Assembly: GCF_014645655.1 (NCBI RefSeq)
Contig: NZ_BMMD01000019.1
Coordinates: 1-64,000 of the forward strand
Reading direction: 5' to 3'
DNA: 64,000 nucleotides
Origin: Agromyces bauzanensis
GTDB lineage: Bacteria; Actinomycetota; Actinomycetes; Actinomycetales; Microbacteriaceae
In this document: positions 34,455-43,081 of the stretch, one piece after another
Layout: each line of letters starts with the position of its first letter
How positions within the stretch are numbered: position 1 is the stretch's first letter
Made by a program: the position numbers and the translations under genes
The notes under the pieces: generated by a model
The model's input: the letters and a program-made list of their open reading frames with translations, nothing else
The model's database searches: none
Told to the model about the DNA's origin: nothing

Positions 34455-35921
34455 ATGGAACAGCCCACGCATCCGGAACATCCGGAACACCCGGAACACC
34501 CGGAACACCCGGAGCATCCGGAGCAGACGCAGACGCTGCAGCCGCTGGTCGCGCTCGAGCGCGACCTCGCTGCGCTGCGCCGAGCGTGGGCGGGCTCGAT
34601 GCCGGCGGGGGGTGCCATCCACGGGGCCGTGCAGGTCGAGGTGGAGCAGATGAGCGACACCGGGCTCATGCAGGTCACCGATGCGCTCGCGAAGGTTCGG
34701 CGGGACGTCGAGGTAGTGCTCGCGAGGGTCGCCGCCGAGGTGACGAAGCGGTCCGGGCAGGAGTTCGGTGACACCGGGTTGGCGAAGGCGCAGGGTTTCC
34801 ACAACCCCGTGCGACTCATTGCCGCGTCCACCGGAGCGTCACGTTCCGATGCGCAGCGACTGATTGCCGTCGGAACCGCCACCGCGCAACGCCAGACGTT
34901 CAGCGGTGAGCACCTGCCGTCGCGGCATCCGCACGTCGCTGCCGCCTTGGAGACGGCGGAGATCGGTATCGAGGCGGCATCCGCAATCACCTCGATGCTC
35001 GACCGGGCATCCGCAAGGGCAGAGGCGAGCCGAGTCGACATCGTCGAGGCGGCGCTCGTCGACCTGGCAGGGCGGGTTCCGCTCGAGACCCTCATGCGCG
35101 GTGTGCGCGAGGCCGAGGCGCGACTCGACCCCGACGGCGTCGAGCCCCGTGAAGACCTGCTCCGCATGGAGCGGTCGCTGACGATGCGTGAAGACGGCCG
35201 CGGCATGGTGCACCTGCATGCCCGTCTCGACCCCGAGAGCGCGGCCCCCGTGAAGGCGGCGATCGAGGCGATCGTCAGCGACGTGCTGCGTCGACGCGAA
35301 CCTACCGACGGCGATCTCACCCCAATCGTCGACGACCGACGGTCGATCCCGCAGCTCCAGGTCGATGCGCTCGCCGCGCTCGCCCGCCATACGCTCGGCT
35401 GCTCGCAGGCGCTCACGCCGCTCGCGAAGACCACCGTCGTGGTTCGCGTCGACCACGACACGCTCGTCAGCGGGCTCGGGCACGCGCGCATCGACGGTCT
35501 CGATCAGCCCATCTCCGCAGGCACGGCCCGCCGCATGGCGGCCGACGCCGAACTCATCCCCGCAGTGCTCGGCGGGGACAGTCTCCCGCTCGACCTCGGA
35601 AGGGGCGCCCGCCTGTTCACCAGAGCGCAACGACTCGCGCTCGGCGAGCGCGACGGTGGCTGCGCTTCGTGCGGCCAGAACATCGCCTATGTCGAAGCAC
35701 ACCACATCGACTGGTGGGAACGCGATACCGGCCCCACCGACCTCTCGAACGGGGTCTTGCTCTGCAGCTTCTGCCACCACATGATCCATCGCGAGGGGTG
35801 GCGGATACAGGCGAGCCCGGCTGAGGTGTGGTTCATTCCGCCACCGCATGTCGACCCGGCCCAAGTCCCACGACTCGGCGGCCGGGCGCGATTCGAACTC
35901 CGCGTAAGCCGGGCGGCATGA
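34455..35921 (+). CDS. DUF222 / HNH endonuclease (13E12-repeat family)
   Basis: 488 residues. Near the N-terminus six HPE tripeptide repeats come from a 9-bp tandem repeat (34,470-34,526). The DUF222 domain covers about 30-340 (QVTDALAKVRRDVEVVLARV, RLDPESAAPVKAAIEAIV). The C-terminal HNH nuclease is CASCGQNIAYVEAHHIDWWE, then LLCSFCHHMIHREGW, with two CxxC zinc pairs and the catalytic His in AHHI. This is the actinobacterial multi-copy family also called 13E12 repeats, with DNA-nicking activity expected but no known cellular role. A deleted second copy sits at 3461. Confidence 0.9.
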   Translation: MEQPTHPEHPEHPEHPEHPEHPEQTQTLQPLVALERDLAALRRAWAGSMPAGGAIHGAVQVEVEQMSDTGLMQVTDALAKVRRDVEVVLARVAAEVTKRSGQEFGDTGLAKAQGFHNPVRLIAASTGASRSDAQRLIAVGTATAQRQTFSGEHLPSRHPHVAAALETAEIGIEAASAITSMLDRASARAEASRVDIVEAALVDLAGRVPLETLMRGVREAEARLDPDGVEPREDLLRMERSLTMREDGRGMVHLHARLDPESAAPVKAAIEAIVSDVLRRREPTDGDLTPIVDDRRSIPQLQVDALAALARHTLGCSQALTPLAKTTVVVRVDHDTLVSGLGHARIDGLDQPISAGTARRMAADAELIPAVLGGDSLPLDLGRGARLFTRAQRLALGERDGGCASCGQNIAYVEAHHIDWWERDTGPTDLSNGVLLCSFCHHMIHREGWRIQASPAEVWFIPPPHVDPAQVPRLGGRARFELRVSRAA

Positions 35922-36109
35922 GGTGAATGCGTGCTCCGGTACTCCGACGAGCTCCGCTCGCCAGAGGTGAGGATCGCCTCGAGCCGTGCCCGACACCGGG
36001 CGATGTATGCCCCCTGACTCGGGGTCTGGCGGCGCCGACCATCGGCGCCCACGATCAGGTGCATGGGGCGCCGAGGGGATGCACCATGGAGAAGCCGCCG
36101 GCGTCGCCA

Positions 36110-36480
36110 TGAACGCCGGCGCCGCGGCATCCGCGATCCGCACACCCGACCAGCGGCTGCGGGTCGGGGCACGGCCGCACCCACCGCAAGAGCTGTATCG
36201 GGCCGACCTCCAACAGCGCGACGTCTTCGTCGGGGCCTACGGGCAGCAGTACGGCTGGGTCGCCACCCGGCGAGGAGATCTCGGGACTCGAGGACGAGTA
36301 CCGGCTCGCCCCGCACGACATGCCCAAGCTCATCTACCTGAAGCAGCCCGCCGAGCGCGAGGAGCGCCTCGGCGAGCTCCTTGCGCGGATCCGCGACGAC
36401 GGCACCGCGTCGTACACCCCCTTCCCGAGCACCGAGCAGCTCGGTCGGCTGATCGAGGCGGACGGGCACCCCGTGGGTCG
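36110..36480 (+). pseudogene. DUF4062 gene relic
   Basis: MNAGAAASAIRTPDQRLRV is the usual DUF4062 N-terminus, but the next residues jump straight to GARPHPPQELYRADLQQRDV, so the FVSSTLREL-type segment is deleted. After VFVGAYGQQYGWVA an extra A shifts the frame; GEEISGLEDEYRLAPHDMPK to SYTPFPSTEQLGRLIEAD continues in the next frame. Similarity ends near 36,480 at a join with a transporter fragment. Confidence 0.75.
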
Positions 36481-36489
36481 GTTCACCTC

Positions 36490-36893
36490 CTCCGCCGTGC
36501 TGCGACGCGGGGTCGCACCACGCAACGCGCTGGTGGTCGCGATGCTCACCGCGACCGGGCTGCTCGGCGTCGCCGCGCTCGTCGCACCGTCCGCGCCGAT
36601 GCTCGGCGTCATCGCGATCGCCCTGGCCGTCGTCGCGCTCGCCCCGAGCTGTGCACTCGTCATCGGCCTCGCGCTGGACCGGCACGACGACGCCGAAGCG
36701 GCGAGCGCGACCGGAGTGCTCGTGGCGTGCGGCGCCGTCGGCGAAAGCTTCGTGCCGGCCGCCATCCTCCTGATCGCCCACGACCCTGCCGGGTCGGGAA
36801 CGTACCTGGCGACCGCCGTCCTCTGCCTCGCGATCGCCGTGCTGTCGGCCATCCGCATTCGAACCCCCCGAACGGTCACCACAGGAAGCGGTG
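36490..36893 (+). pseudogene. MFS transporter fragment
   Basis: In frame with the DUF4062 relic, about 130 codons encode four hydrophobic helices (NALVVAMLTATGLLGVAALV, LGVIAIALAVVALAPS, ATGVLVACGAVGESFVPAAI and YLATAVLCLAIAVLSAIRIR). This is typical of the C-terminal half of a major facilitator permease. Both ends are breakpoints; the 3' end meets the AlkZ-like fragment on the other strand. Confidence 0.6.
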
Positions 36894-37124
36894 CCAGGTC
36901 GGTCGCAGCGCGTGGGTCCGCAGCACCCGATCGCTCGCGATCGCTGCGGCGAGGTCTTCCTGCCGGGGCGTGGTCGTTCGCGTGGCCACCGCTCCGGCGG
37001 ACTGCGACGCGTTCTCGGCCTGCACGGCAGGGAGCGAGGAGACCACCTGCTCGGCGCCTGCGCGCGGGGAGGCGAGCAGCTGCGAATGCAGCCACCAGCG
37101 TGCGATGTCGCGGTCGGATGTCAC
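36876..37124 (-). pseudogene. AlkZ-like winged-helix DNA-binding protein, N-terminal stub
   Basis: 82 residues from GTG 37,124: DIARWWLHSQLLASPRAGAE, SSLPAVQAENASQSA, VLRTHALRPTWH. This is the beginning of the AlkZ/winged-helix (DUF1006) family, whose members are about 350 residues. The frame ends eight residues after RPTWH at the join with the MFS fragment. The GTGA overlap with the upstream gene shows the original operon. Confidence 0.7.
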
Positions 37125-37600
37125 GGCCGCGCGTCCTCCAGATGTGGCGCGCCGTGGCTCAGCACCTTCACTACGAGGTTGTGCCGACGAAGCGTGCGGA
37201 TGGTGCGCGCCACCTCGTCGGGCGTTCGCCCGAGCGCGCGCTCGTTCACGACGACGAGCACGTCGCCGGCCCGGAGCGTCTCGAACAGGCGCGCGAGGCG
37301 CTGTTCCCAGGTCTCGGGTGCATCGGGAGTCGGGTAACGGAAGTCGAGGATCTGCACGCCGAACCGCGTCAGATCGTTGCGCTGCTCGAGAATGGGCGGC
37401 ATATCGTCGCGAGGCACGACGAGGCCGACGAGACGCGACCCCTCGGGCCGCGCCTTCCACCAGTCGTGGTTCCGCTGCAGCTCCTCGAAGCACTCGGTAC
37501 AGCCGAGCGCGTGATGGCCGGGCTCGTGCGGGGCGGCTGCGACGGCGGGATCCGCGGGCGTCGTGGCATCCGTCGTCGAACCGATCGCCTGCTCACCCAT
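37121..37600 (-). CDS. Serine-recombinase-like N-terminal domain protein
   Basis: 159 residues. A short CxxC (LGCTECFEEL, residues about 34-43) precedes LVGLVVPRDDM and a segment DVLVVVNERALGRTPDEVAR, which resembles the resolvase catalytic fold's GDxLxVxxxxRLGR motif. The catalytic serine near the N-terminus is not evident, and no DNA-binding tail is present, so it is probably not an active recombinase. It is coupled to the AlkZ-like stub downstream. Function unknown. Confidence 0.5.
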   Translation of the reverse strand: MGEQAIGSTTDATTPADPAVAAAPHEPGHHALGCTECFEELQRNHDWWKARPEGSRLVGLVVPRDDMPPILEQRNDLTRFGVQILDFRYPTPDAPETWEQRLARLFETLRAGDVLVVVNERALGRTPDEVARTIRTLRRHNLVVKVLSHGAPHLEDARP

Positions 37601-37737
37601 GTCGGAACCCCTTCGCGTCGGGTTCCATTCTCGCCGAGGTCGCGCGGCGGGGCACCTTCGACCTCAGTGCGTGCCCTGTTCCCGCGAACGCATGCAGGGA
37701 ACTATCCTGAGAAACACTCGGATTCAGGGGGAAGTCG

Positions 37738-39618
37738 ATGCTGCCGACGAATGACAGACCCACGATCCAGCTTCCGGAGCGGCGACGGCTCCGCGCCTAT
37801 GCGTTCGATCCGATGTCGACCCGACTCCACGGAAGGGTGCTGACCCTCGACATCCCGTTCGAGCGAGGACTGCAGCCGGGCCCCATGGGAACGCTCCTCC
37901 AGGTGGTCGACTACGACGCAACACGCCACGTGTGGTACCACCCGGTCGACCTCGACCACCCGGCACTCCTGGCGCAGGGCGGCATGGCGCCATCGGAACG
38001 CGATCCCCGCGCCCACCAGCAGATCGTCTACGGCGTCGCCATGAGCGTCATCGAGCGGTTCGAGCGGTTCCTCGGCCGCCGTTTCGAGTGGCGCGGCAGC
38101 CAGCCGCTGCGCCTGATCCCGCACGCCTTCGAGGGCCGCAACGCCTACTTCGACCCCGAACGGCGGGCCGTGGTCTTCGGGTACTTCCTTGCCGACGAGA
38201 ACCCGGGCCCGAACCTGCCCCAGCAGGTCGTGTTCACGTGCCTCTCGACCGACATCATCGCGCACGAGGTGACCCACGCGCTCGTCCACCGCCTTCGGAG
38301 GTACTTCGCCGAGGCGACGAATCCCGACGTGTTCGCGTGGCATGAGGCATTCGCCGATCTCGTCGCGCTCTTCCACCACTTCGCGTTCCCCGAGATCGTC
38401 GCGGCGGCGGTGGCCGGTTCGCAGACGGAGCTGCGTGAGGCCGACGCGATCCTCGATCTCGCGAAGGAGTTCGGCGCCACGACCGCGCGGGGCGGGGCGC
38501 TGCGCACGGCCATCGATTCGGCCCGCACGCCCGAAGGGTTCGCGAACGCCACCGAACCGCATGAGCGGGGCGCGTACTTCGTCACCGCCGTGTTCGAGGC
38601 GTTCCTCGACACCTACAGGTCGCGGATCGCCGACCTCCGGCGCATCGCGAGCGGCGGCACCGGCGTGCTCCCCGCAGGCGCACTCCACCCCGACCTCGTG
38701 AATCGCGTGACCATCGAAGCCGTACGGAACGCCGACCGGCTGCTCTCCATGGTCGTGCGAGCGTTCGAGTACCTGCCCGTCGTCGACGTCACGTTCGGCG
38801 ACGTCGTCCGCGCGATCGTGACGGCGGACCGCTCGCTCTACCCGTCCGACACCGGGCACCTCAGGGGGACCCTGGTCGAGTCCCTCCGCCAGCGGGGCAT
38901 CTTCCCCGAGGCGGTGACCTCCCTGGCCGACGAGGCGCTGGTGTGGCCGCAGCCTCCCGAACTCCCAGGCGGCGGGCCGCTGACCCTGGCCGGCGATCCC
39001 CTCTCCGACCTCGAGAGCCTGATCGTCGCGACCACCCTCGACCTGGACGTGCACGGCGAGTCGGGCACCATCCCGTGGAAACGGATCAGGCAGAGCCTCC
39101 TGGCATGGAGCAGGACCTACGCCGACGCGCTCGGGTTGGATCCGGGGCACCCGATCGCGATGACCGGCGCGCACGTGTCCTACCTGACGGCGGCCGACCG
39201 CCAGCCGCGACCGATCATCGTGGTGCAGTTCATGCAGCGGCGGGAGGACCTCGAGGCGCGGGAGGGCCTCAAGGGCGTCCCGCTCCGCGCCGCCTGCACG
39301 GTCATCGCGAGGGTGGACGGACTGGTGGAGGCGATCGTTCCCAAGCCGCTCCCGCGGTCGACCCCGACGACCGACCTGCCCGAGTCCCTTCGCGCCTTCG
39401 CGGAGCAGCAGGATGAAGCCGGCCGGAAGCGGATGCGGGCGATCCTCGAGTTCGCCCGGAGCGTCGCCGACGACGACCCGCTCGCGGCGTGGCTCACCGC
39501 CCCGTCGGTCCTCCGCATCGACTTCGCACGGCTGCACGCGAATGAGGAGGACGAACCGCGACCCCCAACGGACTCCGGCCGAGGGCAACCCGCCATGAAC
39601 GACGAAGCGAGGACCTGA
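37738..39618 (+). CDS. Gluzincin-type metallopeptidase, first gene of an uncharacterised cluster
   Basis: 626 residues. HEVTH (176-180) with Glu203 in WHEAFADLVALFHHF gives the HExxH...E zinc site of thermolysin-like (M4-type) gluzincins, preceded by NAYFDPERRAVVFGYF as in their active-site strand. No signal peptide or propeptide is seen, so it is likely cytosolic. The C-terminal 300 residues hold RVDFARLHA-like helical and beta segments without a clear family. GGGGGAAG lies before the ATG. It is two bases upstream of the MBL gene and therefore co-transcribed. Proteolysis of an internal target is inference. Confidence 0.8.
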   Translation: MLPTNDRPTIQLPERRRLRAYAFDPMSTRLHGRVLTLDIPFERGLQPGPMGTLLQVVDYDATRHVWYHPVDLDHPALLAQGGMAPSERDPRAHQQIVYGVAMSVIERFERFLGRRFEWRGSQPLRLIPHAFEGRNAYFDPERRAVVFGYFLADENPGPNLPQQVVFTCLSTDIIAHEVTHALVHRLRRYFAEATNPDVFAWHEAFADLVALFHHFAFPEIVAAAVAGSQTELREADAILDLAKEFGATTARGGALRTAIDSARTPEGFANATEPHERGAYFVTAVFEAFLDTYRSRIADLRRIASGGTGVLPAGALHPDLVNRVTIEAVRNADRLLSMVVRAFEYLPVVDVTFGDVVRAIVTADRSLYPSDTGHLRGTLVESLRQRGIFPEAVTSLADEALVWPQPPELPGGGPLTLAGDPLSDLESLIVATTLDLDVHGESGTIPWKRIRQSLLAWSRTYADALGLDPGHPIAMTGAHVSYLTAADRQPRPIIVVQFMQRREDLEAREGLKGVPLRAACTVIARVDGLVEAIVPKPLPRSTPTTDLPESLRAFAEQQDEAGRKRMRAILEFARSVADDDPLAAWLTAPSVLRIDFARLHANEEDEPRPPTDSGRGQPAMNDEART

Positions 39619-39620
39619 CG

Positions 39621-40934
39621 ATGGCCGCGACATCCGTCACCATCCGCATGTACACCGTCGGGTTCGGCGACTCGTTCCTCGTCACGGTGGCGAACGACCG
39701 CACCACGTGGCGCATGCTCGTGGACTGCGGCGTGCACGCGCACGGCCGGCCGAGGATCGACGGCAGCAGCCGCGAGATCGGCGAGACCGTCGACACCATC
39801 GTGTCGGACCTGCTCGAGGCCGCACCCGAAGGCGCTCCGCCCCGCGTCGACGTGATCGTCGCGACGCACCGGCACGCCGACCATGTCAGCGGATTCGCCG
39901 AGGATGCCTGGTCGCAGGTCGACGTCGGCGAGGTATGGGTGTCGTTCGTCGAGGATCCCGACGACCCCGACGCGGTCTCGCTTCGCACCGAGCAGGACGA
40001 GAGCGCCGCCGCGATCGCGAGGGCGACCCGCGCGCTCGCGGCGAGCGGGCGACCCGGTTCCGACTCGTCGTTCCGGGCGGTCGCCGAGGACTTCGCGATG
40101 AACGCCGTCTTCGAGGGCCCGAACCTGGCGGCGATGACGCGGCTCCTCGGTGGCGACGGCACGGGATTCGCCAACACGCCGACGGTCCGATTCCTCCCGG
40201 ACCGGAATCCGATCCGGAACCGGATCGCGACCTCGGTGCCGGGCGCCACCGTCTCGGTGCTCGGCCCCTCGCGCGACCCCGCCGACCTCAAGCGCATGAA
40301 TCCCCCCAAGAAGGACCACTGGCTCGCCTACGCCGACGACCTCGACCCGACGGTCACCAGCGCCCCACGCCCGCTCTTCGCGCAGCCGTACATCGTCGAC
40401 GAGCGCGACATCGCGACGGTGATCCCTGAGGGCCTGCTGGAGGCGGCGAAGAAGACGAGGCTCGACTATCTCGGCTCCGAGGTCGATGCGCTGCTGGCCG
40501 CCGCCGCGGTGCTGGAGCGGTCGGTCAACAACACGAGTGTCTTCTTCGTGCTCGACGTCAACGGCCGGCGCCTGCTCTTCGTGGGCGATTCGCAGGAGGG
40601 CGCCTGGCGACACGTGCTGGATGACCCGCACGCTCGGGCCGAACTCGACCACCTGCTGTTCTACAAGATCGGCCACCACGGCTCGCACAACGCCACCCCT
40701 CGGCGCTTCGTCGAGGAGGTGCTCGACAGCCGGCGCGAGCCCCTCTACGCCATGCTGCCGTGGGGCTCGGTGAAGGCGTGGGACGACACCATTCCCGAGC
40801 CGGACCTCATCACGGCCCTCGCCGGGAAGTCGGCCCACATCGTGCGGGCCGACGACGTCATCGACGATGACGCGGTGACCAGCGATCCCGGTGGGCGCTG
40901 GACGCAGGTGAGCTTCACGATTCCGGAACGGTGA
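39621..40934 (+). CDS. ComEC-like metallo-beta-lactamase fold hydrolase
   Basis: 437 residues. VGFGDSFLV near the N-terminus, THRHADHVSG (82-91) and later VGDSQEGAW and KIGHHGSHNATP form the MBL zinc site in the ComEC/Rec2-type arrangement, without the ComEC membrane domain. These soluble relatives are nucleases or phosphodiesterases, often in predicted conflict systems. It follows the peptidase by 2 bp and its last 20 bp overlap the convergent DUF2235 gene. Confidence 0.85.
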   Translation: MAATSVTIRMYTVGFGDSFLVTVANDRTTWRMLVDCGVHAHGRPRIDGSSREIGETVDTIVSDLLEAAPEGAPPRVDVIVATHRHADHVSGFAEDAWSQVDVGEVWVSFVEDPDDPDAVSLRTEQDESAAAIARATRALAASGRPGSDSSFRAVAEDFAMNAVFEGPNLAAMTRLLGGDGTGFANTPTVRFLPDRNPIRNRIATSVPGATVSVLGPSRDPADLKRMNPPKKDHWLAYADDLDPTVTSAPRPLFAQPYIVDERDIATVIPEGLLEAAKKTRLDYLGSEVDALLAAAAVLERSVNNTSVFFVLDVNGRRLLFVGDSQEGAWRHVLDDPHARAELDHLLFYKIGHHGSHNATPRRFVEEVLDSRREPLYAMLPWGSVKAWDDTIPEPDLITALAGKSAHIVRADDVIDDDAVTSDPGGRWTQVSFTIPER

Positions 40935-42015
40935 CCGATCTCGGCACCAGCCAATCGGGGTCGCCCCACGTCACGGTCGGGGACAGCTCCGGGATGTCGG
41001 CCGCCCCGCCCTCGACTCGGGTTCGCACACTCGAGTGCACGGTGGCCGTCGGCGGCATCCGCCGCCGTGAGACGCCGAGGAGCCGCCACCACCCGCTCAT
41101 GCCATTCACCGCTCCGTCGGCGTCCGGCGGCTCCAGCCGGCAGATGCGCTCGTATCCGTGTCGCCCCTCGTGGCTCTCGAACCTGATCCGGATGCCGCTG
41201 TCGATCGCGCCGTCCACCACCCACTTCAGCGCGATGCGACTGAGGCGATCGTCGTCGAAGCCGCCTCCCACGTCGGAATGGACGCCTGCGAACCACACCT
41301 CCTCGAGCACGGGCTTCTCCTGACCGGCGGTCACCGGATCGTGGAGGAACGGCCGGCGCCACTCGTGGATGGAGAGGGCGTGCCGCACTCGGTCGACCGT
41401 CGGGAGCTTGTTCGTGTACCGCCAGTGCACCGACCACCGTAGGATCCCGACGGACTTCACGGTGTCCCACAGGCCGAGGTAGTGGATCGGCGGAGTCGTG
41501 CGGCCGCGGTCGTCCACCGGTTGGCCGAACACCGCCGCGAGTCGGTGGGCGTCCCCCCAGAACGACGCCCGCCCCGCCTCGTCCCGCTCGTCGCGGTGTC
41601 GCCGGGTGTACCCGGCCACCATGTAGTTCACGAGGTTCTCCGACCCGGGCCGGATGAGCCCGACCGTCCGGAGCATCCCCGCCAGCGCCCTCGCCGTGTA
41701 CGCCCCGCGGCTGAACCCGAAGAGGTAGACCCGGTCCCCCGGCGCCCAGTGGTCCGCCAACCAGAGGTACGCCTGGCCGAGGTTCCGGCGGATGCCGACG
41801 CCGAAGGCGAGACCGAGCAGCTTCGAGAGCGCACGCGCCGGCGGCGACCACGCCCCCGCCGCCGCCTCGGTCCCGACCCCGGGATCGTAGTAGGCGACCT
41901 GCTGCGACGGATCCGAGAGGTCGAGCATCGAATAGAGCAGCACGACGTTGGAGTTGCGTCTCGCGCGCACCTCGGCGCCGGTGCCGTCGAAGCACATGAC
42001 GATGTTCTTGACCAT
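40915..42015 (-). CDS. DUF2235 alpha/beta hydrolase
   Basis: 366 residues. MVKNIVMCFDGTG (1-13) and YLFGFSRGAYTARAL with Ser102 in the GFSRG nucleophile elbow define DUF2235; FAGVHSDVGGGF and the preceding acidic residues complete the triad region. DUF2235 includes type VI secretion phospholipases (Tle), but there is no T6SS here and no signal peptide, so the role is probably intracellular. It is convergent with and overlaps the MBL gene by 20 bp. Confidence 0.88.
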   Translation of the reverse strand: MVKNIVMCFDGTGAEVRARRNSNVVLLYSMLDLSDPSQQVAYYDPGVGTEAAAGAWSPPARALSKLLGLAFGVGIRRNLGQAYLWLADHWAPGDRVYLFGFSRGAYTARALAGMLRTVGLIRPGSENLVNYMVAGYTRRHRDERDEAGRASFWGDAHRLAAVFGQPVDDRGRTTPPIHYLGLWDTVKSVGILRWSVHWRYTNKLPTVDRVRHALSIHEWRRPFLHDPVTAGQEKPVLEEVWFAGVHSDVGGGFDDDRLSRIALKWVVDGAIDSGIRIRFESHEGRHGYERICRLEPPDADGAVNGMSGWWRLLGVSRRRMPPTATVHSSVRTRVEGGAADIPELSPTVTWGDPDWLVPRSVTVPES

Positions 42016-42123
42016 CACAGCCCTCCCTCCGACCCCCGCGGAATGCGATGATTCCTCGAGTGTGGCACGGGAGTGACATCCGGGTACACACTCTCCGCAG
42101 GCGGTCGGCTGCTCCTCGTATAG

Positions 42124-42215
42124 GAGTACCCGGATGAATCCCTGGATGAACACTTCGTCGGGATGTCGGGAAAGGAGCTGAACGGCCAGGTCACGCTGAA
42201 CGGGGCGACGCTGAC
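42124..42215 (+). pseudogene. VOC/PhnB-like gene relic
   Basis: Reads EYPDESLDEHFVGMSGKELN then GQVTLNGA, matching residues 34-60 of the intact VOC protein at 21,559, with 92 bp aligned and about 20 differences. No start, no end. The rest of 42,016-42,367 shows nothing supportable. Confidence 0.75.
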
Positions 42216-42367
42216 GAACACCATGGACCTGCGCGCGCCCGGGCCGTTGAACCTCGTGGCGCTGCTGGCGACCCGCCGCGTGCAGGAGGCGGTGGCCGGC
42301 ATCGGTGAAGTAGTCCGTCGTGCGCGTCGCGGTCATCGGCGGCGGTGACCGAGTGCGGCAGCTGCCC

Positions 42368-43081
42368 TCAGCTCAGCCCGAGGTACGCCTCGATCACGCG
42401 TTCATCGGAGAGCAGGTCGCGGGCAGGTCCGGAGTGGGTGATCTCGCCGGTCTCGAGGACGTAGCCGACATCGGCCGCCGCGAGTGCTCGTCGGGCATTC
42501 TGCTCGACGAGCACCACGGTGGTGCCGGTGGCCCGGATCTCGGCGATGACCGCGAAGACCTCGTCGATGATCTTCGGGGCGAGCCCCATCGACGGCTCGT
42601 CGAGCAGCAGCACCTCGGGCTTCGCCACGAGCGACCGGGCGATCGCGAGCATCTGCTGTTCACCTCCGGACAGGGCGCCGGCCGGCAACTTCCGGCGCTC
42701 GTGCAGGATCGGGAACCGCTCGTAGACCTCGGCGATGCTGCCGGCCATCGTCCGGCTGCGATGCCAACCGCCGAGGCTGAGGTTCTCGTCGACCGTGAGC
42801 GTGCCGAGGATCTCGCGACCCTCGGGCACCTGCACGAGGCCAGCCTTGACCAGGCGGTACGCCGGCTTGCGGGTGATGTCCCGGCCGTTGAACCGCACGG
42901 CGCCGCTCCGCGGGCGCACGAGCCCCGCGATCGCGTTGAGGATCGACGTCTTGCCGGCACCGTTCGCACCGATCAGGGCGACGAGGGCCCCGGGCTCGAC
43001 CGCGAACGAGACATCTCGAACCGCGTCGACCCGCCCGTAGCTCACATGCAGGCCTTCGACGCTGAGGATCGGCTCGCTCAT
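42368..43081 (-). CDS. livF: LivF-like branched-chain amino acid ABC ATP-binding protein
   Basis: 237 residues. Walker A GANGAGKTSILN, signature LSGGEQQMLAIAR, Walker B VLLLDEPSMGL, and the C-terminal YLGLS tail are characteristic of LivF. It overlaps the LivM-LivG fusion by ATGA. It energises import together with the fused LivG. A relic of its 3' end lies at 26,769. Confidence 0.95.
   Translation of the reverse strand: MSEPILSVEGLHVSYGRVDAVRDVSFAVEPGALVALIGANGAGKTSILNAIAGLVRPRSGAVRFNGRDITRKPAYRLVKAGLVQVPEGREILGTLTVDENLSLGGWHRSRTMAGSIAEVYERFPILHERRKLPAGALSGGEQQMLAIARSLVAKPEVLLLDEPSMGLAPKIIDEVFAVIAEIRATGTTVVLVEQNARRALAAADVGYVLETGEITHSGPARDLLSDERVIEAYLGLS

Noticed and set aside
36320-37843. 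A 507-residue fused transporter protein
   Set aside because: Only the middle part is MFS-like; the start is a DUF4062 relic and the last half is antisense to two minus-strand genes.
40915-42015. A type VI secretion effector (Tle) reading of the DUF2235 gene
   Set aside because: No T6SS genes, VgrG or immunity protein nearby and the host looks Gram-positive.
42050-42100. A possible relic of the hypothetical gene at 32,309 (shared GTACCCGGATGTCA)
   Set aside because: Only 14 bp match, made of words common in this genome; not distinguishable from chance.
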